Part shown: positions 50,622-59,670 of the stretch, one piece after another | Numbering within the stretch: position 1 is the first letter of the stretch | How the letters are laid out: each line of letters opens with the position of its first letter | Assembly: GCF_024129865.1 (NCBI RefSeq) | Contig: NZ_JAMYFE010000122.1 | Coordinates: forward strand, 1 to 64,000 | Reading direction: 5' to 3' | Source: Stieleria tagensis | GTDB lineage: Bacteria; Planctomycetota; Planctomycetia; Pirellulales; Pirellulaceae | Length of the DNA: 64,000 nt | Program-made: the position numbers and the translations under genes | Notes under the pieces: model-generated | What the model was told of the DNA's origin: nothing | The model's database searches: none | The model's input: only the letters and a program-made list of their open reading frames with translations

Positions 50622-53359
50622 CGCAGTACCCCATCGAACGCTCTGAAGAGATGATCGCCGAACTGCTCGACGAGTATGCCACTTGCCTGGAGGCCGGTGA
50701 TCAAGCCGCTGCATCACACATCTTAAACCAACACCCTGAATTGGTTGAAAGATGGGGCGATCATCTGCGAATGTTGCAGACGCTCTGTCGCGCCAGCGAT
50801 AGCGCCGAAAAAATTCTGGGTCAAAACTCGGAAATGCAAGCCAGCGGATCGGTATTAGGCGACTACCGTCTGAATCGCGAAATCGGGCGTGGCGGAATGG
50901 GGATCGTCTACGATGCGACCCAGCTTTCGCTGCGCCGCAATGTAGCCTTGAAAGTGCTTCCCTTTGCCGCGGTCCTGGACAAGCAGCAAGTCGCTCGGTT
51001 TCGTAATGAGGCTCAGGCGGCCGCCTCCTTGCACCATCCAAACATCGTCCCGGTTTATGCGGTCGGTTGCGAGCGCGGCGTTCACTATTACAGCATGCAG
51101 TTGATCGATGGCCAGACGCTGGAACAAGTCGTTCAAAATCCAGAGTGGGTTGCTGCGGCAAAGTTTCGCCAGGCAGACCGAGACGATACCACGCTTGAGA
51201 TGCCAGTTCCTTCGCAGCCGGAAGCTTCGGCAACACAGACCAATGCGCTCGGTCGAACAACGCGAACGGGTTGCTCCCCCGACAGCAGCACCGTTCGGTC
51301 GATTCGTGGCCAGGACTACGTCCAAAGCACCGTCCGTTCCATTATCCATATCGCTTCGGCATTGGATTTTGCTCACCAGCAAGGTGTGGTCCATCGAGAC
51401 ATCAAGCCATCGAACTTGTTGATCGACTCCGCTGGCAAAGTCTGGGTAGCCGATTTCGGACTTGCCCGAGCGCGCGGACTGGCAAACTTAACTGCCGAAG
51501 GCAAAGTGATGGGGACGGCTCGCTACATGAGCCCCGAACAGATTGCGGGTAAACCCCAAGAGGTGGATCATCGAACCGACATCTATTCCCTGGGAATCAC
51601 GCTGTATGAATTGCTGACCCTTCAACCGGCCTTCCAAAATGCCAGTCGTGAAGCGATGTTCGCCGCCATCGAAAGCGTTGAACCTGTGCTACCACGACGC
51701 CTGAATCCATCGATTGCGATCGATCTGGAAACGATCGTGCTGAAAGCGATTGCGAAACGCAAAGAAGATCGGTACGCGACGGCTGGCGAATTTGCCGATG
51801 ACCTGCGTCGGTACCTGGATGGCGAACCGACACTCGCCCGACGTCCTACGCCGGTACAGCGTGTTGTAAAGTGGGCAGCACGTCGTCAGCGGTTGGTCGC
51901 TTCGGTCTTCTTCGTCCTGCTGTTGGCCGTCGCCGGGCTGACCACTGCCACCTGGATGATTTCCCGGCAGAGCAAACTAAAGGATCAAGCGAACGCGGAA
52001 TCACGACTGCACCTCGATCAAGCTCATGCGTTGGTGGATCGGTTCGGCGGGTTGATGTCGACTCGGCTCGCTCGCGTGCCGGGTGGCGAACAATTGCGCC
52101 ACGAATTGCTAAGAGAGGCGGAGCGTTACTACCGCGATTTCTTGAAACACGCCCAACACAATCCATCGCTCGCCACGGATCTGGCGAAGATCCAGTACCG
52201 GCTGGCCGCAACCTATGCCCAAATGGGCGACAGCGAACAAGCCGAGCGGAAATACCGCGAGGCGTTGGACCGATACGAACGGCTTCGCAGTTCATCCACT
52301 TGGAACGATACTCATGCCGCGGATATGGCATTGTGTCTTCACAACCTGGCCGCGTTGCAAAGGGAACACGGGCGGTATTCCGACGCCATCTTGCACTATC
52401 AGCGGGCCGTGCAATTGCAACAGCCGCTCGTGGGCAAAAAATCCAGCGAGCTGCGTTATTTGCAGGAGTGGGCAATGACGCAAAACAATCTCGCCCTCTT
52501 GTTCTGGGAAAGTGGTGATTCTGCAAAATCGATGGCATGCCTACAGGAAACCAGATCCCGTCTGCAAGCCGCGTTTCAGGATTCACCGGAAAGCACCGAA
52601 CTGCAGTGTTTGCTGATCGAATGCCGCAATTCGTTGGTCGCAACTTTAATGGAACACGACGCCGCCGAAGCAGAGTCGCTGTTGCGAAAGAATCTGTCGG
52701 AATTGAAAATTCTACTCACCATGCAGCCCACCGCGGATTCGCAGGATGAACTTGGCGGATCGTTGACCAAAGAGCAAACCCTGGAATGCCAGTTGGCCGT
52801 CACGCAAAACAACTTGGCCAACTTGCTCAGCCATGACGGCAGACAAGACGAAGCGATCCAAGTCCTTCAACAAACAATCCCCTTGTTGCAGAAAGCCTGT
52901 GCAACCGACCCAATGGATTTTTCGTTGAAGATGCAGCTCGCAATGGCACACAACAACCTGGGCCAAGCTGTCTGGTCGGCGGCGACGGGCAACGATCCGT
53001 CGAAACGAGATGCTGCGCTCGATTCGTTTAAGACCGCCGAGGCACTGCTGCGACTTGAATTCGATGGTGATGATCACCGCCATCAATTGTTAAGCCAGCT
53101 GGCAGCGGTGCTACACAATCTTGGCACCGTGTCTGAGCAACAGGGCGCACAGCTTCCGGCGCTGGAGCATCTGACCGAAGCCCTGGAGATTCAGGCTCAA
53201 GCGGTCAAGCAGGCTCCGTTCAACCAGGGGTATCGGATCCAGTTGGAAAAACATCGCGAACGATTGGATCGAATGTTGAGTCAATTGAGAACGGCTCGGG
53301 CATCTCAGCGGTCAACCGTCGCGGTGACGAACACCGCAACGGCTGCTGATGAGAATTAG
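50615..53359 (+). CDS. Membrane Ser/Thr protein kinase with TPR domain
   Basis: About 914 residues. The N-terminal 75 residues are a helical segment resembling sigma-partner kinases, followed by a Hanks-type kinase (about 80-400): glycine loop IGRGGMGIVYDA, Lys in VALKVLPF, catalytic HRDIKPSN, DFGLAR and GTARYMSPEQIAG. An insertion of about 70 polar residues lies in the N/C-lobe region (about 175-245). One membrane helix follows (LVASVFFVLLLAVAGLTTAT, about 430), then an extracytoplasmic series of TPR-like repeats (about 490-880, e.g. MGDSEQAERKYREALDRYE). The TTG at 50615 has GGAG eight bases upstream and overlaps the sigma gene; ATG 50651 is the alternative. Confidence 0.9.
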   Translation: MLTQYPIERSEEMIAELLDEYATCLEAGDQAAASHILNQHPELVERWGDHLRMLQTLCRASDSAEKILGQNSEMQASGSVLGDYRLNREIGRGGMGIVYDATQLSLRRNVALKVLPFAAVLDKQQVARFRNEAQAAASLHHPNIVPVYAVGCERGVHYYSMQLIDGQTLEQVVQNPEWVAAAKFRQADRDDTTLEMPVPSQPEASATQTNALGRTTRTGCSPDSSTVRSIRGQDYVQSTVRSIIHIASALDFAHQQGVVHRDIKPSNLLIDSAGKVWVADFGLARARGLANLTAEGKVMGTARYMSPEQIAGKPQEVDHRTDIYSLGITLYELLTLQPAFQNASREAMFAAIESVEPVLPRRLNPSIAIDLETIVLKAIAKRKEDRYATAGEFADDLRRYLDGEPTLARRPTPVQRVVKWAARRQRLVASVFFVLLLAVAGLTTATWMISRQSKLKDQANAESRLHLDQAHALVDRFGGLMSTRLARVPGGEQLRHELLREAERYYRDFLKHAQHNPSLATDLAKIQYRLAATYAQMGDSEQAERKYREALDRYERLRSSSTWNDTHAADMALCLHNLAALQREHGRYSDAILHYQRAVQLQQPLVGKKSSELRYLQEWAMTQNNLALLFWESGDSAKSMACLQETRSRLQAAFQDSPESTELQCLLIECRNSLVATLMEHDAAEAESLLRKNLSELKILLTMQPTADSQDELGGSLTKEQTLECQLAVTQNNLANLLSHDGRQDEAIQVLQQTIPLLQKACATDPMDFSLKMQLAMAHNNLGQAVWSAATGNDPSKRDAALDSFKTAEALLRLEFDGDDHRHQLLSQLAAVLHNLGTVSEQQGAQLPALEHLTEALEIQAQAVKQAPFNQGYRIQLEKHRERLDRMLSQLRTARASQRSTVAVTNTATAADEN

Positions 53360-53374
53360 AAAGGAGTGGACCAA

Positions 53375-54460
53375 ATGCTGCATCACACGAAGACACTTCA
53401 ACGCCACATTGCTGCCCAAAATATCCGCGCCATCCTTGGCGTGGAACGTTTGGAATCGCGCAACTTGCTGGCAGGGCTGATCAATGTCGGTGACACCATC
53501 ATCGAGACCGATCAGAATTTGGGATCATTGGTCCCAGAGTCTGGCGAAGTCTGTCACGACGTCGGCTCTGCAGTCGCCGGTCGACCGGTGGAAACCGAGC
53601 ACCCGCCCGTTGATGGTGATCCGGTCTACCCGCTCGACGGCGACCAAGAGGATGGCGGATGTCTGGAGACCGAGCTGGAGACAAGCGAGGCTGACGGTGA
53701 CCCGTCGCAGCCGCTGCAAAGTGGAGCGGATGACGATCGACCGGAACCTGCGATGTCGACTAAGTCCGCCGGTTCGTTGATCGCTCCGCTGGCCCTCCCA
53801 TTGAATCAGAGTTATTTGGATGCACCACAGGCTCGCCCGTTGCTGCTGTCGACAACCAATGCGTTGGAAACCGACGCATCCTCGTTTCACTACTTTTCGA
53901 TAGGCAAGGTTGCTGTTCCGGAAGAACAACCGAGTTTGGACAATGAACCCCTGGTCCACGATGCCGTACGAGAGACCTTCTTCGCGAATTCATTGCTAAC
54001 GCCATCCGAACGCGAGCAGTCGACGGTTTTCCCCGCAGATGCAACAAGGACGGTCGTCCCATCAATGACTGCCGGTCAGACGATGCGGAATCGGCCTGAG
54101 AACAGCCAGGGCGGGAATGCAATTGCAGCATTGCAACCGGAGGAACGGGAGGTCGCTGTGGCAGTTGCATTGGCGGAAGCGATGCTGCGCAGCGTTGATC
54201 AGGTGATTGGATCGCATGACGAGGCAGCCATCGATGCGGCGCTTGTGCAGGTAGTAGACGAAGCGAACGATGCTGCGATCGCCTTGAATCCACCACGCAC
54301 CAATGCGGATGAACCTCGCACCCCATTCGTCCTTGATGGCTGGCAGATCGGACTGTTCAGCCTGATTTCCATGATGGTATCCACTCGAACGTTTTCGATT
54401 CGACACACCGGTTCTGATCTGATCAACCACACTCGCTCCAGGGGAGAGAACCAATGTTAA
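53375..54460 (+). CDS. Secreted acidic protein with LEPR-XLL-type N-terminus
   Basis: A 361-residue protein of unknown function. The N-terminus (about 20-34, ILGVERLESRNLLAGLINV) carries the LExRxLLA motif of secreted planctomycete proteins. The rest is acidic and low in structure (about 50-140, many Asp, Glu, Pro), and a hydrophobic patch (about 325-340, QIGLFSLISMMVSTRTF) near the C-terminus may be a membrane anchor. The ATG at 53375 follows AAGGAG (53361-53366) and is preferred over GTG 53366. It follows the kinase by 15 bases and overlaps the PDZ gene, so it is part of that operon. Confidence 0.75.
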   Translation: MLHHTKTLQRHIAAQNIRAILGVERLESRNLLAGLINVGDTIIETDQNLGSLVPESGEVCHDVGSAVAGRPVETEHPPVDGDPVYPLDGDQEDGGCLETELETSEADGDPSQPLQSGADDDRPEPAMSTKSAGSLIAPLALPLNQSYLDAPQARPLLLSTTNALETDASSFHYFSIGKVAVPEEQPSLDNEPLVHDAVRETFFANSLLTPSEREQSTVFPADATRTVVPSMTAGQTMRNRPENSQGGNAIAALQPEEREVAVAVALAEAMLRSVDQVIGSHDEAAIDAALVQVVDEANDAAIALNPPRTNADEPRTPFVLDGWQIGLFSLISMMVSTRTFSIRHTGSDLINHTRSRGENQC

Positions 54461-54876
54461 AGCGTCGTTACCTGTTGGCGGCGTTGTACGCGTTTGCTGC
54501 GCTGGTTTGCGTTGCTCCGCAGGCGTCAGCGGAGCAACCGGATGTCAAAGCACATTTCGAAGAAGGTTTCGTCGAGCCAAAGAATCGTCGCCAGCAGCAG
54601 TGGGGCGGTTGGTATTTGGGCGTCTACGGGAGTTACACCTCAACCGGTCTTTACCTGACAGAGGTTTACCGCGGGACCGCTGCCGCGAGAGCCGGGTTAG
54701 AAGTCGGCGACCGAATCATTTCCGTCAACGGTCGCCAAATCAGTTTGCTCTATCCACTGAACCTGGCACTGCAGTCAACCATCAATGGCCGCGTCATTCT
54801 GTTGGTCCAAGATCGCCGAACCCAACGATTGATCAACCTTCCCGTCCGGCTCACCCGCAGTCGCATCCACACCTGA
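54454..54876 (+). CDS. Secreted single-PDZ protein
   Basis: A 140-residue protein with a signal peptide (about 1-26, ending ASAEQ) and one PDZ domain (about 50-130): YLTEVYRGTAAARAGLEVGD and DRIISVNGRQISLLYPLNLA, the ligand-groove region typical of HtrA-like PDZ domains, without a protease domain. It overlaps the preceding gene by seven bases and closes the sigma-kinase operon. It may bind a C-terminal peptide of an extracytoplasmic partner, possibly the LEPR-XLL protein or the kinase TPRs; that is inference. Confidence 0.82.
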   Translation: MLKRRYLLAALYAFAALVCVAPQASAEQPDVKAHFEEGFVEPKNRRQQQWGGWYLGVYGSYTSTGLYLTEVYRGTAAARAGLEVGDRIISVNGRQISLLYPLNLALQSTINGRVILLVQDRRTQRLINLPVRLTRSRIHT

Positions 54877-55076
54877 CGCTTTTGACTGTGGTCGCCCTCG
54901 CAATCTTTCGCATGGACATTCGAGAGCGACGTCAGGTTGGGCGCGTGTGGCACGCTTGTCCGTCACGATCAACAGGGCAAAAGTCGTGGATCGCTCCGGC
55001 GATCCTGTGTTGTGCCATGATCGAGAAACAAAATTTGCTCCAGGCGGGATGCTGGTTTCAAAGTGGGACCGGGACG

Positions 55077-56960
55077 TTAGAAACTGCTGACGCCCAGGGT
55101 CAGCCAGCCGTCTTGGGCGTCGAAGTACGTGGGCTGGAAGGTGCGACCGCGAAGGCCGTCTGATTTGACGGTCGCGGGAACGGTCCACGGTTGGTCCATC
55201 AGCACTGCGGGGAAGGCGTCTGCCAAATTTTGCTTGATCGAACTTCGCAGCCCCGTTTGCGCGATGCTCAACCGTTTTGTGCCAGGGAAATTGACTTCGG
55301 CTTCGCCGATCCGTTCGAGGACGATTTTGCCCGATGCCGTTTTGGTTGGCTGGTAGGCCGCGGCGATTTCGAGTGGTCGGCGCAGTTCACGACTACCCTG
55401 GGTGAAGCGGATGCCACGGATGCCGATTCGCAGTTGGCCGTCACGGGCTTCGAAGATAATCGGGCGACTGCGATCGAATTCGATCTCAAATGGTTCTTTG
55501 GATTCTTGATCGGACGGGTCGGCGTCGGCCGGCGGGTCACGTCGTTCCAGACCAGCACTTTCGGCCAGCGACTTGAGCTCGGCTTCGGTCATTTCGCGAC
55601 CGGCGAAAAGTGCGCCCAGCGTGTTGTTGATCGCCGATTCGTGCAACTGCACAGTGGCTTCGTTGGCCATCGCGATTGCCGGTGGAGGCGCTGGGGCGGC
55701 CAACTGGCTGCCTTTGCGAAGCGTGGCGTTGAAGAAGATGGATTCCGAGGTGGATCCGATCAGACGCTGCGGTTCGGGAAAGTTCAGTCGGTTGAGGTAG
55801 GTACGAGCCTGGCCCAGGACATCGGTCGACGGTTGCGCCGTCGTTCCCTCGGTTTCTTCGGCAAACGCAGTGGAGAGTTTGTTAATGAATTTGCGGTGTG
55901 AAATCTTGTCGGCCAGCGGTTTCTGCTGCGCCGCACGTTTTCTGGCGATTTTGCGAACCAACCGCAGGCGGTGTTCGATCGCATCGATTCGCGTGTCGAG
56001 AGCTCCCGAAGCGGCGACCGGTTCAAATTCCAATCCAGATTCATCGATCGTGGCCACACGCGTCGCATAGGCTTGGCCGACGCCACTGGTGCGCAGTCTT
56101 ACCGGACCGTTGTATCCCATGTTGTTGCTGACGATGTTTCCTTGCAGTGCGATTTGCACGCGCACGCTGCCGACCGAGGGAAGCAATGTTGCGGTGACGT
56201 TGCCGGTCAGCAGTGCGTCGCCGATGATACGGGTTCCAAGAATGCAATCGTTTACCGGCGAACATTTACGGACGCTGCGATTGATCCCACGTTGCACCAG
56301 TGAGTCGTCAATCGTCAGATGCAGGTTGGGCGATGAAAACAAACTTTGGGATTGATCGAGCAGTGGAACCTGTTGCCCGGTTCGTTCCAACAAGTCCAAG
56401 ACCACTTGTAGCATCGCAATTTCATCGGGCGTGGGCACAAAGTCGTCTTCTGCCCATTTCTGTGCGCTGCGCTGGAGTTGTCTGGCCAGCAAATCGGTCG
56501 TCCGCTCTTTGCGGTAAAAACGCAGGCTGTTGCTGAACGCTTCGGATTCGCTGCGCAGCTTGCGGACCGCGGGAACCTCCAGCCCGGGGTGCAGCCCGGT
56601 GGCTTGTTGTGAAATCCGGATCGTGTCGGTCGCCAACACGGCTTCGCTGGCACCCGATTCCAATCCGTTTAAGACCGGGTCGATTTCCAAATAGTTCAAC
56701 CAGGCCTGGGCGTTCTGGTCAGTGGCGGTACGGCCGAGGTGTTGTCGCAAGCCATCGACAGCGGCCAAAAAGTTTTGTTTGGCGGTGTCGACGTCGGCGA
56801 TTTTGCTCGGGTCGAGTTGTTCGGCCGATTGCTCGGCAGCAGCGGCGATTTGCGCGATCGAAGCGGGCGGAAACTCAGCTCGTAGTGACTGCCAGGGAAG
56901 TGTACAGACGATGCCGAGTGCCAAGCTGACGGTCTGAATCGAGGTGCGGCAAACTTGCAT
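55077..56960 (-). CDS. Secreted planctomycete protein of unknown function
   Basis: About 627 residues with a signal peptide (about 5-28, VSLALGIVCTLPWQSLRAE). No family was recognised. It is mixed helical and beta: a helical N-terminal third, then segments such as NLHLTIDDSLVQRGINRSVR, a Gly/Val-rich strand region VSNNMGYNGPVRLRTSGVGQ and a beta-rich C-terminal part with PIIFEARDGQLRIGIRGIRF. The Met at 56960 is chosen because it starts a proper signal peptide; the frame is open to 57245. It lies 137 bases downstream of the next minus-strand gene and may share its transcript. Confidence 0.7.
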   Translation of the reverse strand: MQVCRTSIQTVSLALGIVCTLPWQSLRAEFPPASIAQIAAAAEQSAEQLDPSKIADVDTAKQNFLAAVDGLRQHLGRTATDQNAQAWLNYLEIDPVLNGLESGASEAVLATDTIRISQQATGLHPGLEVPAVRKLRSESEAFSNSLRFYRKERTTDLLARQLQRSAQKWAEDDFVPTPDEIAMLQVVLDLLERTGQQVPLLDQSQSLFSSPNLHLTIDDSLVQRGINRSVRKCSPVNDCILGTRIIGDALLTGNVTATLLPSVGSVRVQIALQGNIVSNNMGYNGPVRLRTSGVGQAYATRVATIDESGLEFEPVAASGALDTRIDAIEHRLRLVRKIARKRAAQQKPLADKISHRKFINKLSTAFAEETEGTTAQPSTDVLGQARTYLNRLNFPEPQRLIGSTSESIFFNATLRKGSQLAAPAPPPAIAMANEATVQLHESAINNTLGALFAGREMTEAELKSLAESAGLERRDPPADADPSDQESKEPFEIEFDRSRPIIFEARDGQLRIGIRGIRFTQGSRELRRPLEIAAAYQPTKTASGKIVLERIGEAEVNFPGTKRLSIAQTGLRSSIKQNLADAFPAVLMDQPWTVPATVKSDGLRGRTFQPTYFDAQDGWLTLGVSSF

Positions 56961-57097
56961 TGTGTTTCCGAAAGACGGTGAATCATTGACCCCATGCGGA
57001 GCGGTGCTGCTGCGAAGATAGTGAAAACGCGCAGAATTTGCAGGTGCTATCGCCTCGGATCGTCGGAAAATCCGTCGCACGACCCGAATGGGAATCG

Positions 57098-57787
57098 CTA
57101 GGAGGGGTGAATCGAATTGGCGAGTGCTGCAATCGGGCCGGACTGGTAGTCGGGCTGGTCGGTTCGGGCACCGATTTCGTACAGCTGGATCAATAGCTCG
57201 CGTTCCCCACACAGACACTTGCCGACATGCATCCGCTGCGGCCAAGCCGGGCTTTTACGCGGCGAGGCCCAGGTGATCGTGACGGCGTCGTACAGGATCG
57301 TCTGCACCTGGATGCGAAAATCGCTGGACGGCCCGAAATCGATCATGGCGCTGTCAGCGTCCGCGGGGGACTCCCCCGCGGGGGATTTGATTTGGATTGA
57401 ATCGCCAAAGTCGCTCGGTTGCGGCGGCCAGTTCTGTTTCTCTGGGTCGAAGGCCTGGATTCTGCCCACGATCCGATCGTTTCGATTGATGAACGCGACG
57501 ATCGCATCGGCCTCGCTCGCCTGTGGCATTCGCACCGAAAAGTAATCGTATCCCTGGGCGGGTTCCAGTTTCATTCCGATCGTCGGCAATTCGAGGCGTT
57601 GTTTGGCCAAGCGATCGATCTGGGGGCTGGTCCACGACCCGAATGCATGGCCGGGGGCATCGGTGTGCCGCGTGAGTCCGCGATGGGAATGTGATCCGAA
57701 CCAACTGGCGCCCATGATCACCGCAATGGCGATCATCATTCCGCGAGTCACGACCAAGGGATTCTGTGGGGTGGAATCGAACGTCAT
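57098..57787 (-). CDS. Single-helix anchored protein of unknown function
   Basis: A 229-residue protein with one N-terminal membrane helix (about 15-33, MMIAIAVIMGASWFGSHS) and a soluble extracytoplasmic domain. No family recognised. It contains a two-Cys HVGKCLCGEREL motif near residue 190. The Met at 57787 (MTFDSTPQNP) is chosen; the frame extends to 57841 with unlikely sequence. It overlaps nothing but starts 11 bases after the methyltransferase stop (57798), so co-transcription with it is likely. Confidence 0.65.
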   Translation of the reverse strand: MTFDSTPQNPLVVTRGMMIAIAVIMGASWFGSHSHRGLTRHTDAPGHAFGSWTSPQIDRLAKQRLELPTIGMKLEPAQGYDYFSVRMPQASEADAIVAFINRNDRIVGRIQAFDPEKQNWPPQPSDFGDSIQIKSPAGESPADADSAMIDFGPSSDFRIQVQTILYDAVTITWASPRKSPAWPQRMHVGKCLCGERELLIQLYEIGARTDQPDYQSGPIAALANSIHPS

Positions 57788-57797
57788 GGACGAGGCA

Positions 57798-59504
57798 CTA
57801 GAACAACGAAGTTGCGACCGGCTGATGCATGAAATGCGCATTCAGCCAGGGTTTGAGACGGGTGACCAGCAAACAACGATACACCAGCGCGTCGTTGGCG
57901 TCATCAATCGGCCAAATTTGAACTTCGGTCGGCGTGAATCGTTCCCAGCCCGGGCTGGATTGAATTTGTCGCAGCCGATCGATGATGTCATCGGATTGGC
58001 CGACATACAGCACCGATTCTTGATCGCTGATGGCATAGACGCCGGCTTGGGCGTCACCGGGGTCGTCCGCCAGCAGCGTGTCAATCGAGTGTGCCGGTGG
58101 TGTCGCATCGTCCAGGAAACCCGCCAGACGTTTTTTGACCTTCTGGGTGATCTTGCCATCGGTAACCATCCGTCGCAAATGCCAGATTGCGGCGCGATAG
58201 TCGATCGCCGAGTGGTCACCGCCGAACAGTTCTGCAACGGTATCAAATTCGGCGGCGGTATCGGGCGTGCACAAGATTGCTTCCAGGTCCAGTCCATAAT
58301 CGACCGACAGCAGTTGGAAAGCGATTTCGGCGGCAGCGCTGACCGGTTCGATCTTGGCGAGTGAGAGTTTTTTGGATTTGGCTTCGCCCTGTAGTTTTCC
58401 ACTGCGTGAAAGTTCCAACAGGAATTCGTTCCAGGTCCGCGCATCGCCGGTTAATTTTGCGTCTTTGCAATGACGCACGAAGATGGCGTTGCGAATCGGA
58501 TCGAACAGCAACGATTCGGCGCTGTGTTTGGTCGCGGCATCGGCAAAGGCTTGCTGCACGACCGGTTCATTCTTGTCGGTCAATTCGATCACCGGTCGGC
58601 CGTCACGAAACTTCGTCCGCCGTTTGCCTTTGGATGTGGCCGGTGCGCTTTTAATCGGATCGGCCGGACCGTCCAGCGGGTCGCCAACGGCACAGGACGC
58701 CAATCGATCTTTGATCCGCGTCACATAGTCCTCTGACAATTCAATGCCCATGAATCGCCGGCCGAGTTTTTTTGCCACCACCAGTGTCGTGCCGCTGCCG
58801 CCGAAGGGGTCCAGTACCAGTTCGCCGGGATTGCTCGAAACACGGATGATCCGACCGAGCAACTGTTCCGGCATCTGGCAACCATGAAAGCCTTCGCGCT
58901 CTTTGAAAGTGCCGGCGACCCGCGAGAAGAACCAGGTGTCGTGCGAGGGACTGAACCCCATCGGCGGCGCGTCTTGGGGCCGCAGGATCCAGGTGTTGTC
59001 GGGCAAGCGGCCTTTGGTGTTGGCCCGCGCGTCGGCATAGACCAGTTGCCGCGCCGATGGCACACGCACCGCGGGGTTGTCGCCGTTGAACGTGAACTGT
59101 TCAGGGTCTTTGACAAAGTGAAACAGGTGCGTGTGCGAACGGCTGAATCCGCGCACGCAGTTGACGCCAAACGTGTAGTACCAAATCACCCAAGAACGTG
59201 ATTGGAATCCGATTTCTTGCGACAGCAATTTCAATTCAGCCGCGTACTCATCGCCGATCGCCAACCAGAACGAGCCATCGGGTTTGAGCGCCTGGTAGAC
59301 GCCGGAGATCCAACCGCGACAAAAATCCAAATAGGCTTCGTGGGTCTGTTGATCGTCGTAGACGTCGTAGGAGTAGCCGATGTTGAAGGGCGGATCGGCA
59401 AACACCAGATCGACACTGGCCGGTTCCATCTCGGCGAGTTTTGTGATGCAGTCGCCTTGGTGGATTTGGTTGGGGGAAAGCGTCACGAGTTTCGATTCAG
59501 TCAA
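57798..59504 (-). CDS. Beta-class DNA methyltransferase fused to a GIY-YIG-like domain
   Basis: A 568-residue fusion. The N-terminal methyltransferase (about 12-270) has catalytic motif IV DPPF at 37-40 before the SAM-binding motif LDPFGGSGTT at 231-240, the beta-class order for N6-adenine or N4-cytosine methylation. A linker and a helical middle region (about 275-470) follow. The C-terminal 85 residues look like a GIY-YIG domain: G488-V-Y490 and Y500-V-G502, R510, and the KPWLN end at N555. The position of the usual catalytic Glu is Arg543, so the domain may bind but not cut DNA. No restriction or specificity subunit is adjacent. Confidence 0.87.
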   Translation of the reverse strand: MTESKLVTLSPNQIHQGDCITKLAEMEPASVDLVFADPPFNIGYSYDVYDDQQTHEAYLDFCRGWISGVYQALKPDGSFWLAIGDEYAAELKLLSQEIGFQSRSWVIWYYTFGVNCVRGFSRSHTHLFHFVKDPEQFTFNGDNPAVRVPSARQLVYADARANTKGRLPDNTWILRPQDAPPMGFSPSHDTWFFSRVAGTFKEREGFHGCQMPEQLLGRIIRVSSNPGELVLDPFGGSGTTLVVAKKLGRRFMGIELSEDYVTRIKDRLASCAVGDPLDGPADPIKSAPATSKGKRRTKFRDGRPVIELTDKNEPVVQQAFADAATKHSAESLLFDPIRNAIFVRHCKDAKLTGDARTWNEFLLELSRSGKLQGEAKSKKLSLAKIEPVSAAAEIAFQLLSVDYGLDLEAILCTPDTAAEFDTVAELFGGDHSAIDYRAAIWHLRRMVTDGKITQKVKKRLAGFLDDATPPAHSIDTLLADDPGDAQAGVYAISDQESVLYVGQSDDIIDRLRQIQSSPGWERFTPTEVQIWPIDDANDALVYRCLLVTRLKPWLNAHFMHQPVATSLF

Positions 59505-59670
59505 CGATTAAAGGAGTGAAACAGTGTTTACTGCGCAAACGATGGTTGCCCGGCACAGTCTACGCGGTGGGGCCGACCGGCGCTAGGTGCCCCCCGACCG
59601 GCATTGAGGATCGTCTAAACCCTGGCGGGACCAGCTACTTGAAAGACCGCCCGTTGATGTTCCGGCGAGC

